Positions 50,425 to 59,676 are shown, counted from the first letter of the stretch. The stretch is DNA of 64,000 bases from an uncultured Pseudomonadota bacterium (GCA_903875225.1 CAIQVJ010000095.1:1-64000), one strand, 5' to 3'. The notes: generated by a model not told the origin, from the letters alone. Translations and numbers: made by a program.

Positions 50425-53400
50425 GTGTTTCAACGCCTGCCATCGCTGCTCCCGCTCGTCGCCGTCCTGGCGGGCTGTGTGCCCGTGGCCGAGCCGCCCG
50501 ACCTGCGCTCCGTCTCTCCCGGCTGGGGATGGACGGGTGAGTCGACCCTGATCACGCTCACCGGTGCCCGGTTCTACCCGGAGGTCGTGGTCGGAGACCA
50601 ACGAGGCGAATCGCAGTTCGACACCGCGTTCCAGGCGTTCCTCGAGACCGACCCGCCCACGGCGCTCGACCCCGTGCAGTTCGTCGACACCTCCACGCTG
50701 ATGGCCGAGGTCCCGTCCGGGGTCGCGCCGGGCGTGTACGACCTGCGCGTGCTGGCCCCTTCGGGCGTCGCTACCACGCTTGGCGGTTCGAGCGGGTTCC
50801 GAGTCACCGAGACGCGCGCGGACCACCTGGCGTTCGACGTGGAGACCGTCAGCTACGATGTCACCGAGCTGGCGTCGATCCCGATGCACCTCGCGGATCC
50901 CGAGGGCGGAAACGTCGCCGAGCCGATGCTGGTCCAGGTCGAGGCCACGAGCGCACTGGGCGCGACGGGGCTCGAGTTCGGGTCCGGGCTGCTCGACAAC
51001 CAGGAGTCCATCGGGGATGGCACGGGCGTGCGCGGGAACCTGCATGCCGACGGCACGGCGACCCTGCTGCTCCGGTCCAGCGCGGCCCAGGATCTCACGC
51101 TCACGCTCTCGTCGGTGGACGAGCCGCTGATCACCTCGGCGACGACGTTGTTGTCGTTCAGCCCGGGCGCCCCCGATCACGTCGTGCTCACGCTGCCGAA
51201 CGCGAACTACACGACCACTGCCGGTGACGAGGTGGAGGTCGGCATCGACGTCGTGGACGCCCTCGGCAACGTCATCGACGCCACGGGGCTGTCGGTCGTG
51301 TTGTTCGAAGACGCGTCGTGCGGCGACCTCCGGCAGGTGGTGGACCTGCTGCAGGCGGGGCCCTACCCCGTCACCCTCACTGCGGCGTGCGCGCCGGACC
51401 ACCTTCATGCGGTCGGCCTGGGCCAGGAGGTCATCAGCGAAGCGTTCGACGTGCTCCCGGGCCCCATGGTCGCCTACGACGTGCGGGCAGCGCCCAACGC
51501 GATCGTCGCTGGAAAGGGCGTGCTCGCGGTGCAGCTCGATGCCGTGGACAGCTACCACAACGTCGTCCCGGATCATCTCGCGAGCATCAAACTCACGGAC
51601 AGCGTGGGTGGGCTCGACCCGGACGCGGGCATCGGAACCCAGCTCTGCAACCCCTTCATCGAGGGACGAACGGTCTGTACGGCCACCCCGATCCGCGCAG
51701 GCAGCGACGTGACCATCACGGCGACTGACGAGCTCGGCCGCACCGGGGTGTCGAACGGGGTCGACGTGCTCGCGGACACGGCCGCGAGCGTGGCGGTCTC
51801 CCTTGGAACCGCGACCGGGGAGGCCGGGGTGGCGTTCACCGTGGTCGTGCAGCTCCTGGACCAGTGGGGCAACCCGTTGAGCTACGCGTCCGACGCCGTG
51901 GCGCTCACCGACGATACGGGCACCCTCGCGTGCGAGAGCACGGCCGACGGCAATTTCACCTGCTTCGTGACCGCGTCGGACCCCGCCGACGTCATCACGG
52001 CCACGTTGTTCTCGCTCACGGGGACCTCGATCCCGCTCCTCGTGACCAACTCCGACCTGGCGCAGTCCGACGTCAGCGTCACGGACACGGAGGTCACCGC
52101 GGGGGAGGCCTTCGGAGCCACGGTGAGGGGCTACGACCGGTTCGGGAATGCCTACACGACGGCTGTGAGCGGGTCGTCGGTCACGCTGGGTGATCTCCTC
52201 GGCGGGCTCGTGCCGCTCGCCGTCGTGCTGGACGCGACGGGGGCCGGGACGACCACGCTGTCGCTCACCGTGGCTGGCACCGACGCCGTGACTGCGAGCC
52301 AGGGCGGGGTGGTGGTGGGCACCTCCACCACGATCACGGTGGCGCCAGGCATCATGGTCGAGCTCACGCTCACGGCGCCCCCCTGGGCGGACGTCGACGC
52401 CGGCGTGCCGATGAGCCTCACTGCGGTGGACACGTTCGGGAATGCGGTGGGCACCTACTCCGGGCCGGTGGCTGTCACCCTCGACGGATGTGATGCGGTC
52501 ACGGCCACCGACTTCGTCAGCGGGGAGGCTGAGGTCGATCTGGTCTGCAACACGCCCGCCCTCCAGGTGCAGATCGTCGCCGATGACGGGGTGTTCCGGA
52601 CCGTGAGCGAGCCCCTCGATCTGCTGGACTTCGCCTGTGCCGACGGCCCTGTCGCCGACCTGCAGCTCGATGGCGCCGGCGAGGTCGTCGCGTGTCTCGT
52701 CTCGGGCGCCGCCACGCTGGTGGTGGACACCTCCGGGACGGTGTCGGGGGCTGCCCCGGTTGCGGCCTGGCTCCTGGACGATGGACACCAGTCCATCCGG
52801 AGCGCCGCGGCGCCGACGGCTGTCACCTTCGAGACGCCGGGGGCGAGGCGTGTCGGGCTCGTCGTGGCGGATGCCGCGGCGTGCGGCAGCGAAGCGAGCG
52901 CGGTTGCGTGGGTGGGGGAGAACGACGGCAGCCCGGTCGGTCCGATCGTGGTCACTCCAACGAGCACGGCCGTTCGGAACGGGGCTTCCACGAGCGTGAG
53001 CATCTCGGCTTCCGACTGTGCGGGTGATGTCGCGAGCGGCGCGTACGTGTACGTGTGGACCAGCCTCGGCGTGATCACGGGGGCCACCAGCACGGGTACG
53101 GGGCTCACCGCCACCCTCGACAGCCTCGGCCGCGGCGGCGTGTTCGCCGGATTCACGGAAGGGTACGTGGGAACGGCCACCGTGGTGGCGAGCAGCGCGG
53201 ATGGATCGGGCTTCGGCAGCGCGAGCATCGGCGTGACCGACGACAGCGTGCGGCCCACCGTCGTGGCGGCGAGCCCCGCCGGGGAGTGGGCGGATCTGGT
53301 TGATGCCATCACCGTCGAGTTCTCCGAGCCGATGCGGTCCACGAGCTTCGCGTCCACCTCGGTCGTGCTCACCGGTCCGTCTGGGGTGGTCACTTCGTCG

Positions 53401-53925
53401 CTCGCGCTCTCCGCCGACCTGCGCACGCTCACCGTCACCCCGTCGCTGGCGCTGGACGCTGCGGCCGGGGCGTACTCGCTCACCCTGAGCACCAACATCC
53501 GGGACACCGCGGGAAACCGCCTTTCGGGTGACTGGTCCGGGGCGGCCGCATCCTGGTCCGTGACGTTCGGCATGGTCGGCGCGACCGTGGTGAGTGGGTC
53601 GTGTACGAACCCCACGCCAGACTTCCGCCCGGATGGGGATGAGGGCGCGGGCATGGACGCCGAGCACGTCGTCCTGAGCCTCGCCGCCGCCTCCACGCCG
53701 GCGTGGTGGGCGCTCACCGTCACCGATGGGGATGGAGCGCCTGTGCGCCGCACGCGCACGGCCGGGTCGAACCTGACGGTCTCCTGGGATGGGCGCGGGG
53801 ACGACGGTGTGCTCCTCGGGGAGGGGGTCTACGCGTTGTCCGTGGACGCCGTCGACGCAACGAGCAACGAGGCGGGCGCGTGCTCGACGACGGCGACACT
53901 CTCCCAGCGTGGGAGGGCGCCATAG
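50425..53925 (+). CDS. Large Ig-repeat lipoprotein with FlgD-like C-terminal module
   Basis: The 1166-residue protein begins VFQRLPSLLPLVAVLAGC, a lipoprotein signal, and an IPT/TIG-like domain (RSVSPGWGWTGESTLITLTG). Several invasin-type Ig modules follow (VVDALGNVIDATG, LLDQWGNPLSYA, GYDRFGNAYTT, AVDTFGNAVGTY). Then come a bacterial SbsA-like Ig domain (DSVRPTVVAASPAGEW, ITVEFSEPM) and a FlgD-like module (LTVSWDGRGDDGVLLGEGVY). It is likely an extended surface or periplasmic lipoprotein. GTG 50425 is supported by GAGAGG; a TTG at 50395 would overlap the previous stop by four bases. It overlaps the start of the kinase gene by 46 bases. Confidence 0.75.
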   Translation: MFQRLPSLLPLVAVLAGCVPVAEPPDLRSVSPGWGWTGESTLITLTGARFYPEVVVGDQRGESQFDTAFQAFLETDPPTALDPVQFVDTSTLMAEVPSGVAPGVYDLRVLAPSGVATTLGGSSGFRVTETRADHLAFDVETVSYDVTELASIPMHLADPEGGNVAEPMLVQVEATSALGATGLEFGSGLLDNQESIGDGTGVRGNLHADGTATLLLRSSAAQDLTLTLSSVDEPLITSATTLLSFSPGAPDHVVLTLPNANYTTTAGDEVEVGIDVVDALGNVIDATGLSVVLFEDASCGDLRQVVDLLQAGPYPVTLTAACAPDHLHAVGLGQEVISEAFDVLPGPMVAYDVRAAPNAIVAGKGVLAVQLDAVDSYHNVVPDHLASIKLTDSVGGLDPDAGIGTQLCNPFIEGRTVCTATPIRAGSDVTITATDELGRTGVSNGVDVLADTAASVAVSLGTATGEAGVAFTVVVQLLDQWGNPLSYASDAVALTDDTGTLACESTADGNFTCFVTASDPADVITATLFSLTGTSIPLLVTNSDLAQSDVSVTDTEVTAGEAFGATVRGYDRFGNAYTTAVSGSSVTLGDLLGGLVPLAVVLDATGAGTTTLSLTVAGTDAVTASQGGVVVGTSTTITVAPGIMVELTLTAPPWADVDAGVPMSLTAVDTFGNAVGTYSGPVAVTLDGCDAVTATDFVSGEAEVDLVCNTPALQVQIVADDGVFRTVSEPLDLLDFACADGPVADLQLDGAGEVVACLVSGAATLVVDTSGTVSGAAPVAAWLLDDGHQSIRSAAAPTAVTFETPGARRVGLVVADAAACGSEASAVAWVGENDGSPVGPIVVTPTSTAVRNGASTSVSISASDCAGDVASGAYVYVWTSLGVITGATSTGTGLTATLDSLGRGGVFAGFTEGYVGTATVVASSADGSGFGSASIGVTDDSVRPTVVAASPAGEWADLVDAITVEFSEPMRSTSFASTSVVLTGPSGVVTSSLALSADLRTLTVTPSLALDAAAGAYSLTLSTNIRDTAGNRLSGDWSGAAASWSVTFGMVGATVVSGSCTNPTPDFRPDGDEGAGMDAEHVVLSLAAASTPAWWALTVTDGDGAPVRRTRTAGSNLTVSWDGRGDDGVLLGEGVYALSVDAVDATSNEAGACSTTATLSQRGRAP

Positions 53926-54608
53926 CTCCCGGCCGCGTTCGCCGGCTCTCCCCGAAGGAAACGCGCCGCCTGGCCGAGGTCGGGGTGCTGTCGGCCTCGC
54001 TCGTCCATGAGCTGCGGCAGCCGCTGTTCGCGGCGAGGGCGTTGGCGCAGCTCGCGCAGGCGGCGGTGCGCCCGGAGCAGGTCGCGGGCCACCTCGATGG
54101 CGTGCTCGCACAGCTCCAGACGCTCGACATCCTCCTGCGCGGGTACTCCGACATCGCCCGCAGCCCTGCCGGCACACCCGTGGACTTCGACATCTGGACC
54201 GCCATCGACGCCGCCCTGGTGATCCTCGAGCATCGCGCCCGACGGGCGGGGGTGGAGCTCCAGCTCGGTGGAGAGCGCGGGGCGCTGGTCCGCGCTCCGC
54301 TGCTCGCGGTGCAACAGGTCATCGTGAACCTGGGGCAGAACGCGATCGACGCGCTCGCCTCGCAGCCCGGCGGGATCCTCCACATCGTGGTGCTGACCGA
54401 CCCGGTGCGCGTTCGCGTGCGCGACAACGGTCCAGGCCTCGACCTGGGGATCCGCGCCCGGCTGTTCGAGCCGTTTCGCACGACGAAGGCGGATGGCACC
54501 GGGCTCGGGTTGATGTTGAGCCGCGATCTCGCACGAGGGTTCGGCGGCGAGCTCCTCCTGCTCGATGCCACCCCGGGGACCACATGGGAGCTGCACGTGC
54601 CCGGATAG
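53880..54608 (+). CDS. Soluble histidine kinase
   Basis: The 242-residue protein has a minimal kinase core: HisKA with the His in LSASLVHELRQPLFAARAL, N-box NLGQNAIDAL, G1 RDNGPGLD, F-box LFEPFRTTKADG and G2 GTGLGLMLSRDLARGFGG. No sensor domain or membrane segment is visible, so input may come from a partner protein. GTG 53880 has GAGG seven bases upstream and lies within the end of the lipoprotein gene, which suggests shared expression. No response regulator is adjacent. Confidence 0.8.
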   Translation: MLDDGDTLPAWEGAIAPGRVRRLSPKETRRLAEVGVLSASLVHELRQPLFAARALAQLAQAAVRPEQVAGHLDGVLAQLQTLDILLRGYSDIARSPAGTPVDFDIWTAIDAALVILEHRARRAGVELQLGGERGALVRAPLLAVQQVIVNLGQNAIDALASQPGGILHIVVLTDPVRVRVRDNGPGLDLGIRARLFEPFRTTKADGTGLGLMLSRDLARGFGGELLLLDATPGTTWELHVPG

Positions 54609-54684
54609 GCGTCGCCTCCGCCGGTCAAAAAAGCTGCCCCGAAAGGGGCCGCCCGCGTGTGCATTCGGGCTAAGTCGGGGGGTG

Positions 54685-55485
54685 ATGTTCGTCCGCCCGC
54701 TCCTCCCGTTGCTCGCCGTCCCGCTGCTCCTCTCCGCAACGTCGCGCGCATGGGCGATGGATCCCATCATACGGGAGCTCTCGGCGGGCCGCGTGAACTG
54801 GACGACCCTCGAGCTCTGCGCCGAGGCCTCCGAGGCCAACAGCAGCGGTTCCATGGCCGGGTACGAGGCCCTGGAGGGACGGGCTCGGGCGGAGCTCGGC
54901 CCCCGCATGCTCAACCTGGCCCGGGAGGTCCGCATCGACAGCGGCCACACATCGGGCGACCTGATGTCGTCCACGGAGGCACTGGCAGACAAGCTGGACG
55001 CGAACGTGTCGCTGTGGGAGGTCACCGAGGCCCGGTACTACACGTCGGGCCGCGTGGATGTGGAGGTGTGCCTCCCGGTGCACCCGTGGCTGCGCCCCGC
55101 GCTCTCGCGGATGGCGACGGGCGTGGACCGCTCCTCGCCGGCGGAGCTGCCGTACACGGGGCTCATCGTGGATGCCCGGGGTCTGGACGTCGACCCGGCG
55201 ATCGCGCCCGAGATCCTGGATCCCGCGGGTGCCGTGCTGTACGGCGGTGCCACGATGACCTCGTTCTCGGCGTCGCAGCGCCCCATGGTCGTGTACGTGA
55301 GCGACCCTGCGGACCCGATCGCGGTCCGGCGGTGTGGAGAGCAGCCGGTGATCGTCCAGGCGGTCTCGGTCGCGGACGAGGTGAACCTCGTGCTCTCCCC
55401 GGAGGGAAGCGCTGCGCTGCAGAAGGCAGCTGCGGGCGCCGGGTTCCTCGCGCAGGGCACTGTCGTCGTCGTCGTGGATCGGTAG
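54685..55485 (+). CDS. LPP20/FlgT-like secreted protein
   Basis: The 266-residue protein has a signal peptide ending in TSRAWA before MDPIIREL. The N-terminal half (CAEASEANSSGSMAGYEALEGRARAEL through TSGRVDVEVCLPV) resembles the LPP20/FlgT-like alpha/beta module. The second half has YTGLIVDARGLDVDPAIAPE and a Cys, like the middle of deltaproteobacterial FlgT-type proteins. No flagellar genes are nearby, so a flagellar role is not supported by context. Its TAG overlaps a GTG of the next reading frame. Confidence 0.6.
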   Translation: MFVRPLLPLLAVPLLLSATSRAWAMDPIIRELSAGRVNWTTLELCAEASEANSSGSMAGYEALEGRARAELGPRMLNLAREVRIDSGHTSGDLMSSTEALADKLDANVSLWEVTEARYYTSGRVDVEVCLPVHPWLRPALSRMATGVDRSSPAELPYTGLIVDARGLDVDPAIAPEILDPAGAVLYGGATMTSFSASQRPMVVYVSDPADPIAVRRCGEQPVIVQAVSVADEVNLVLSPEGSAALQKAAAGAGFLAQGTVVVVVDR

Positions 55486-55586
55486 TGCGGGGCAGACCGC
55501 CCCGCAGCTCGCCCCGCAGCTCGCTCGGTGCAGCCGTACTGCCGCCGAGGCGGCCGGCGGTCATCTCGGCGGAGAGCGACCCCGTA

Positions 55587-56699
55587 GTGCCGGAGCAGGT
55601 GCCCGCGGTGGTTGCGCCGTCCAACTGGATGGCCTGGGCCCGCTGGGGAACGGTCGCGCTCTTTGTCGGCGGCGGGCTGTTGTACGCCACGTCGGGCGTG
55701 CTCCCGGTGCTGTTCGCGAGCGCAGTGGTGGCGTACCTGCTCGACCGCCCGATCCGGTTCCTGGGCGCGCGGGGGCTTTCGCGCGACGGTGCGTTCTCCG
55801 TGCTCGTGGCGGTGGGGACGACCTTGCTGGTGGTGCTCGTCACGGTCGTGGCGCCCTCGATCGCGCACCAGATCGGTGAGCTCTCCGTACAGCTCAAGCC
55901 GGCGCTGCTCGGCCTGCGCACGCAGGTGGAGCCGCTCGTGGCCCGGATCGAAGCGCAGACGGGCCAGAAGATCCCGCTCGACGTGGAAGGCATCATGGAC
56001 GTCGGGCCCACCTACGTGCGCAAGCTCATCGATGCGCCCGACGCGCGGCAGGCCGCGCAGGACTGGCTCACTGGGTTCTTCGGCAGTGGCCTCGCCTTCG
56101 CGGGCTCGCTGCTGCAGCTCGCGCTCCTACCGGTGTTCACCTACTACCTGGCATCCGAGTGGCCGCGGATCCTCGACGGTGTGGACAGCATGGTGCCGCC
56201 GCGCCATCGCCCGATCCTGCACGAGATCGCCTCCGAGATCCACCGGCGGATCGGGGGATTCATCGAGGGCCAGGTCACCCTCTGCGTGATCCTGGGGGTG
56301 CTCTACAGCATCGGGCTGCTCCTCACGGGGATCGATCTCGCCGTCACCATCGGCATGCTCTCGGGGGCGCTCTTCGTGGTGCCGTACCTCGGCACGGTGG
56401 TGGGGATCGTGCTCTCTTCCCTGCTCGCGGTGCTCAAGTTCGGCGTGGACTGGCACGTGCTCGGGTGCCTCGGGACGTTCGCGGTGGTGCAGGGGCTGGA
56501 GGGCAGCGTGTTGACCCCGCGGATCGTCGGGAAGCGCGTGGGCCTGCACCCGCTGGTGGTGATGGTCGCAGTCGTCTCCGGCGGGGGGCTGATGGGCATC
56601 TGGGGCGTGTTGCTCGCTGTGCCGGCAACCGCTGCGCTGTCGGTGCTCGCGGGTGCCCTCGTGCGTGGGTACCGCCAGAGCCGGTTCTTTGGTGGGTGA
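55587..56699 (+). CDS. AI-2E/PerM-family membrane protein
   Basis: The 370-residue polytopic protein has the AI-2E-family layout: N-terminal helices, a central amphipathic region (ELSVQLKPALLGLRTQVEPLV), a cluster of helices with PVFTYYLASEW and VVPYLGTVVGIVLSSLLA, and the family segment LTPRIVGKRVGLHPLVVMV. These proteins were linked to autoinducer-2 export or sodium/proton transport, but the substrate is often unknown. The start is uncertain: GTG 55485 overlaps the previous stop (TAGTG) and would add a basic stretch; GTG 55587 gives typical length. It overlaps lipB by eight bases. Confidence 0.8.
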   Translation: MPEQVPAVVAPSNWMAWARWGTVALFVGGGLLYATSGVLPVLFASAVVAYLLDRPIRFLGARGLSRDGAFSVLVAVGTTLLVVLVTVVAPSIAHQIGELSVQLKPALLGLRTQVEPLVARIEAQTGQKIPLDVEGIMDVGPTYVRKLIDAPDARQAAQDWLTGFFGSGLAFAGSLLQLALLPVFTYYLASEWPRILDGVDSMVPPRHRPILHEIASEIHRRIGGFIEGQVTLCVILGVLYSIGLLLTGIDLAVTIGMLSGALFVVPYLGTVVGIVLSSLLAVLKFGVDWHVLGCLGTFAVVQGLEGSVLTPRIVGKRVGLHPLVVMVAVVSGGGLMGIWGVLLAVPATAALSVLAGALVRGYRQSRFFGG

Positions 56700-57330
56700 C
56701 CCGCCCCAGGCCCGATGGCTCGGAACGATCGAGTACGGGAGCGCGTTGGCGGTCCAGGAGGGGGCGCGGGCGCGGGGGGTGGCCGCCGGGGAACAGGTGA
56801 TCTTCGGCCTCGAGCACCTCCCGGTCATCACGCTCGGCAAGCGGGGAGGCGAGGTGGATCTGGAGGCGGCGACGGCGGCCGGCTACGCGGTCTGGCAGAC
56901 CCGGCGGGGCGGCCTGGCGACCTGCCACGAGCCGGGGCAGCTGGTCGGCTACCTGGTGATCGACGCCCGGGCGCTCGGCGTGCGGCGGCTCGTCGAGCGC
57001 GTCGAGGCCGTGCTGATCGACTGGTTGTCCGGCCGTGGGATCGTCGCGGATCGTCGACAGGGCCTGCCCGGTGCGTGGGTCCAGACCGCTGCGGGCCCTC
57101 GGAAGATCGCCGCGGTCGGCATGCAGATCCGCAGCGGATGGGCCATGCACGGGTTCGCGTTGAACATCGAGAACTCGCTCGACGGGTTCGGGCTCATCAC
57201 GCCGTGCGGGATCCGCGACGCGGGGGTGACCTCCTGCGCTCGGCTCGGCTGCGTCACCACCCCCCGGGAAGCGTGGGGTGACATCGCGGACGCGCTGATC
57301 GCCCGGCTCGGCGTGCGGTCCGGCTGGTGA
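56692..57330 (+). CDS. lipB: Octanoyltransferase LipB
   Basis: The 212-residue enzyme has the LipB signature RGGLATCHEPGQLVGY, the lysine in GPRKIAAVGMQI and the active-site Cys in LITPCGIRDAGVTS. LipB transfers octanoate from ACP to lipoyl domains in lipoate synthesis. The lipA gene is not in the window. GTG 56692 overlaps the end of the membrane protein gene. Confidence 0.92.
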   Translation: MGDPPQARWLGTIEYGSALAVQEGARARGVAAGEQVIFGLEHLPVITLGKRGGEVDLEAATAAGYAVWQTRRGGLATCHEPGQLVGYLVIDARALGVRRLVERVEAVLIDWLSGRGIVADRRQGLPGAWVQTAAGPRKIAAVGMQIRSGWAMHGFALNIENSLDGFGLITPCGIRDAGVTSCARLGCVTTPREAWGDIADALIARLGVRSGW

Positions 57331-57337
57331 ATTCCCC

Positions 57338-57366
57338 TTGACGCCCGCGTCGTGGTTCGCTAAACC
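57338..57366 (+). promoter_or_regulatory. tRNA-Val promoter
   Basis: TTGACG (57338-57343) and TAAACC (57361-57366) are separated by 17 bases, ending 11 bases before the tRNA 5' end. This is the best sigma-70-type promoter in the window. Confidence 0.7.
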
Positions 57367-57377
57367 GCGAAACGCTC

Positions 57378-57452
57378 TGGCACGTAGCTCAGTGGAAGAG
57401 CACCGCCTTGACACGGCGGTGGTCGCCGGTTCAATCCCGGCCGTGCCAACCA
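57378..57452 (+). tRNA. tRNA-Val (GAC)
   Basis: A complete cloverleaf is visible: a seven-pair acceptor, a D arm, an anticodon stem of five pairs around a loop with GAC at 57410-57412, a T arm with TTCAATC, discriminator A and an encoded CCA. GAC reads valine codons. Confidence 0.93.
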
Positions 57453-57465
57453 GCTTGGCCCGGAA

Positions 57466-57482
57466 GCCGTCCTTTCGACGGC
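57466..57482 (+). terminator. Hairpin after tRNA-Val
   Basis: A six-pair stem (GCCGTC with GACGGC) and a five-base loop lie 13 bases after the tRNA, with a T-run (CTTTTCC) about nine bases further. It may end tRNA transcription or act in the infC leader. Confidence 0.45.
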
Positions 57483-57579
57483 CCCGGGCTTTTCCTTCCC
57501 GGTCGCGCTCGCGCGGCTGTCTTCCCTGGGGATGCACTCCGCACCCCCGGCCCCTCGATCTTCCCTCCCCGGAGCCGCA

Positions 57580-58137
57580 TTGCGGAGTCCTCCCCGTGGT
57601 CAGCCCCCCTCTGCTCCCGAGCGCAATGAGCCCCGGGTCAACGAGCGCATTCGTGTGCCCCGCGTGCTCGTCATCGACGACAGCGGCGAGAAGCTCGGCG
57701 AGTTCCTGACGGAAGACGCCATGGCGCTCGCCCGCGAGCGGGGCCTCGATCTCGTCGAGGTGGCGCCGATGGCCCGCCCGCCGGTGTGCCGCATCACGGA
57801 TTTTGGCAAGCTCAAGTACGAGAAGAAGAAGCGCGACGCGGTCGCGCGCAAGAACCAGGCGATCGTCGAGATCAAGGAGATCAAGCTCCGCCCCAAGACC
57901 GACGACCACGATTTTGCCGTCAAGGAGCGCGCAGCACGCGGGTTCCTCGAAGAGGGCGACAAGGTCAAGGTCACGGTCCGGTTCCGCGGCCGTGAGATCG
58001 CGCACAAGGACATCGGGGAAGACCAGTGCAAGAAGTTCGCCGACATGCTCCACGACGTCAGCAACGTCGAGCAGATGCCCCGGATGGACGGCCGCCAGCT
58101 CTCGATGTTGCTCGCCCCGACCAAGAAGAAGGGCTAA
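57580..58137 (+). CDS. infC: Translation initiation factor IF-3
   Basis: The 185-residue protein has the IF-3 pattern RVNERIRVPRVLVIDDSGEKLG, VEVAPMARPPVCRITDFGKLKYE, EIKLRPKTDDHDF and VTVRFRGREIAH. IF-3 binds the 30S subunit and monitors start-codon selection, and it often uses a rare start codon. Here TTG 57580 follows GGAG by five bases and gives the usual length; an in-frame ATG at 57532 lacks such a site. It is followed by rpmI and rplT as usual, but thrS is absent upstream. Confidence 0.93.
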   Translation: MRSPPRGQPPSAPERNEPRVNERIRVPRVLVIDDSGEKLGEFLTEDAMALARERGLDLVEVAPMARPPVCRITDFGKLKYEKKKRDAVARKNQAIVEIKEIKLRPKTDDHDFAVKERAARGFLEEGDKVKVTVRFRGREIAHKDIGEDQCKKFADMLHDVSNVEQMPRMDGRQLSMLLAPTKKKG

Positions 58138-58192
58138 GCCCCCCCACCCCGCTTTTCCGCGCCGCGCAGGCGCTCGACTTCTGGAGATTTCC

Positions 58193-58390
58193 ATGCCCAA
58201 GATGAAGACCAACCGCTCCGCCGCCAAGCGCTTCAAAGTCACCGCCTCCGGCAAGGTGAAGTACAAGAAGCGCGGCCTCCGCCACTGCCTCGAGCACGTG
58301 TCCAAGGACACCAAGCGCAACCTGCAGAAGGGCGGCATCCTGGCCAAGTGCGAGACCGCACGCATCAAGCTGATGATCCCGTACAAGTAG
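58193..58390 (+). CDS. rpmI: 50S ribosomal protein L35
   Basis: The 65-residue protein matches L35: PKMKTNRSAAKRFKVTASGK at the start, then LRHCLEHVSKDTKRNLQ and a basic end. GGAG lies eight bases before the ATG. It is part of the infC-rpmI-rplT operon. Confidence 0.96.
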   Translation: MPKMKTNRSAAKRFKVTASGKVKYKKRGLRHCLEHVSKDTKRNLQKGGILAKCETARIKLMIPYK

Positions 58391-58499
58391 CTTCCCGCGG
58401 CGGTCCACTGCCGCTCCACTCGCCGCTACCACCTGCCGAATCCTTCGGCTTTTCGGGACCCGGCAAAACGGTCCAGACGGACCGCACAAGAGGTCAACC

Positions 58500-58850
58500 A
58501 TGGCTCGTGTAAAGCGCGCTGCCCTATCCCGTGTTCGCAAGAACCGTCTCTACGCCCGCGTCAAGGGCTTCTTCCTCGGGCGTCAGCGCCTGCGCCAGGC
58601 GATGGAGCACGCGGACCGCGCGAAGCGGTTTGCCTTCCGTGGCCGCAAGGAGAAGAAGCGCCACTACCGGGCGCTGTGGATCGTCCGCATCAACGCGGCG
58701 CTCGGCACCACCGGCATCTCCTACAGCCGCTTCATCCACGCGTTGAAGAAGAGCAACATCCAACTGGACCGCAAGATCCTCGCGGATCTCGCCCTGAACG
58801 ACGCGGCTGCCTTCGCGGCCGTCGTCGACGTGGCGCGCGCGGCCCTGTAG
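58500..58850 (+). CDS. rplT: 50S ribosomal protein L20
   Basis: The 116-residue protein matches L20 in full: ARVKRAALSRVRKNRLYARV, GFFLGRQRLRQAMEHADRA and RALWIVRINAA. The 109-base gap after rpmI includes a hairpin-rich stretch that could be a leader. In many bacteria L20 represses this operon by binding its own mRNA; whether that holds here is not shown. Confidence 0.96.
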   Translation: MARVKRAALSRVRKNRLYARVKGFFLGRQRLRQAMEHADRAKRFAFRGRKEKKRHYRALWIVRINAALGTTGISYSRFIHALKKSNIQLDRKILADLALNDAAAFAAVVDVARAAL

Positions 58851-59348
58851 ATGTCCCAGGTGCACTGCGCGCCTCTGATCGCCCGGGGAGCAGTTCTTCC
58901 CGGTGCGATCTGCATTTTTGCGGGGCTCGCCGGGTGCACGAAGACCACCGAGACCACGTGGACGCAGTACAACGCGGCCGACAACAGTGTCTCGATCGAG
59001 GTCGGCGTGGCTGATGTCCTGGACCCCGTCTCGGTCGCGCTCACCAGCAACACCGGCTCGGTGGAGCTCGGCACGGGTACGGTCGACCCGGGCGGCGGAC
59101 CGATCGGCACGCTGCACACGATCACCGTGGAGGTGTCCCAGGACTACGCCTCCGACATCGGGCGTGCCAGCGTGCGGCTCGACGCGGGAGAGCGTGGGGA
59201 GGACGAGTACGACATGGATGCCGACGCCACGGGCGAGGGATACTGGGTGATCCAGCTCGAAAGCGTCGGCGACGAGGGCGAGACCCGCACCGACACGCTC
59301 ACGTTCCGGCTCTGGGCCGCAGACACCACCTCGGACACCAACGGATGA
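58851..59348 (+). CDS. Hypothetical lipoprotein abutting rplT
   Basis: The 165-residue product starts directly after the rplT stop (no gap). It has a signal with lipobox GLAGC and then an acidic beta-rich domain (SIEVGVADVLDPVSVALTSNTG) of unknown family. It occupies the place where pheS and pheT usually follow rplT. Its TGA overlaps the ihfA ATG (ATGA). Insertion of an envelope lipoprotein between ribosomal and ihfA genes is unusual. Confidence 0.72.
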   Translation: MSQVHCAPLIARGAVLPGAICIFAGLAGCTKTTETTWTQYNAADNSVSIEVGVADVLDPVSVALTSNTGSVELGTGTVDPGGGPIGTLHTITVEVSQDYASDIGRASVRLDAGERGEDEYDMDADATGEGYWVIQLESVGDEGETRTDTLTFRLWAADTTSDTNG

Positions 59349-59671
59349 AGGAACCCAGCCCAAGCCCGACCCCTCGGACGCTCACCAAGGCGGACGTCGT
59401 CCACAGCGTTCGTGAGCTCACCGGGTTGTCCTGGGGCGAGGCGTCCGGCCTGGTCGAGTCGTTGCTCGAGGTGATGAAGGAGACGCTGGAAGCAGGCGAC
59501 AGCCTGAAGATCAGCGCCTTCGGGTCGTTCCTCGTCCGGGTCAAGCGGGCGCGTCGCGGGCGCAATCCGCAGACGTCCGAGCAGATCACGATCACTCCCC
59601 GCCGCGTGCTCACGTTCAAGCCCTCGCTCGTGTTCCGGCAGGCGCTGAACAGGGCCCGCGGGCACGAGTAG
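59345..59671 (+). CDS. ihfA: Integration host factor alpha subunit
   Basis: The 108-residue protein has the HU/IHF fold: [40 protein letters not shown] region ([19 protein letters not shown]), [12 protein letters not shown] and [12 protein letters not shown]. The Lys/Arg arm and the GRNP motif mark the alpha type. It bends DNA at specific sites, and also assists sigma-54 promoters. Its position before a merR gene is typical of Gram-negative bacteria. Confidence 0.93.
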   Translation: MKEPSPSPTPRTLTKADVVHSVRELTGLSWGEASGLVESLLEVMKETLEAGDSLKISAFGSFLVRVKRARRGRNPQTSEQITITPRRVLTFKPSLVFRQALNRARGHE

Positions 59672-59676
59672 CGCGG

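Noticed and set aside
47879..50443. An 854-codon minus-strand frame opposite the Ig/barrel protein gene
   Set aside because: Low-complexity, charged translation with no signal or domain; the plus-strand gene has a signal peptide, Ig modules and a barrel-like end.
50392..54177. A 1261-codon open frame on the minus strand opposite the large lipoprotein gene
   Set aside because: It is opposite a well-supported gene with signal peptide and Ig modules. Its translation is Arg/His/Gly/Asp-rich with no domain, typical of antisense frames in high-GC DNA.
58391..58499. L20-type autoregulatory leader or pseudoknot before rplT
   Set aside because: The gap can form small hairpins, but I could not match the known L20 binding structure by eye.
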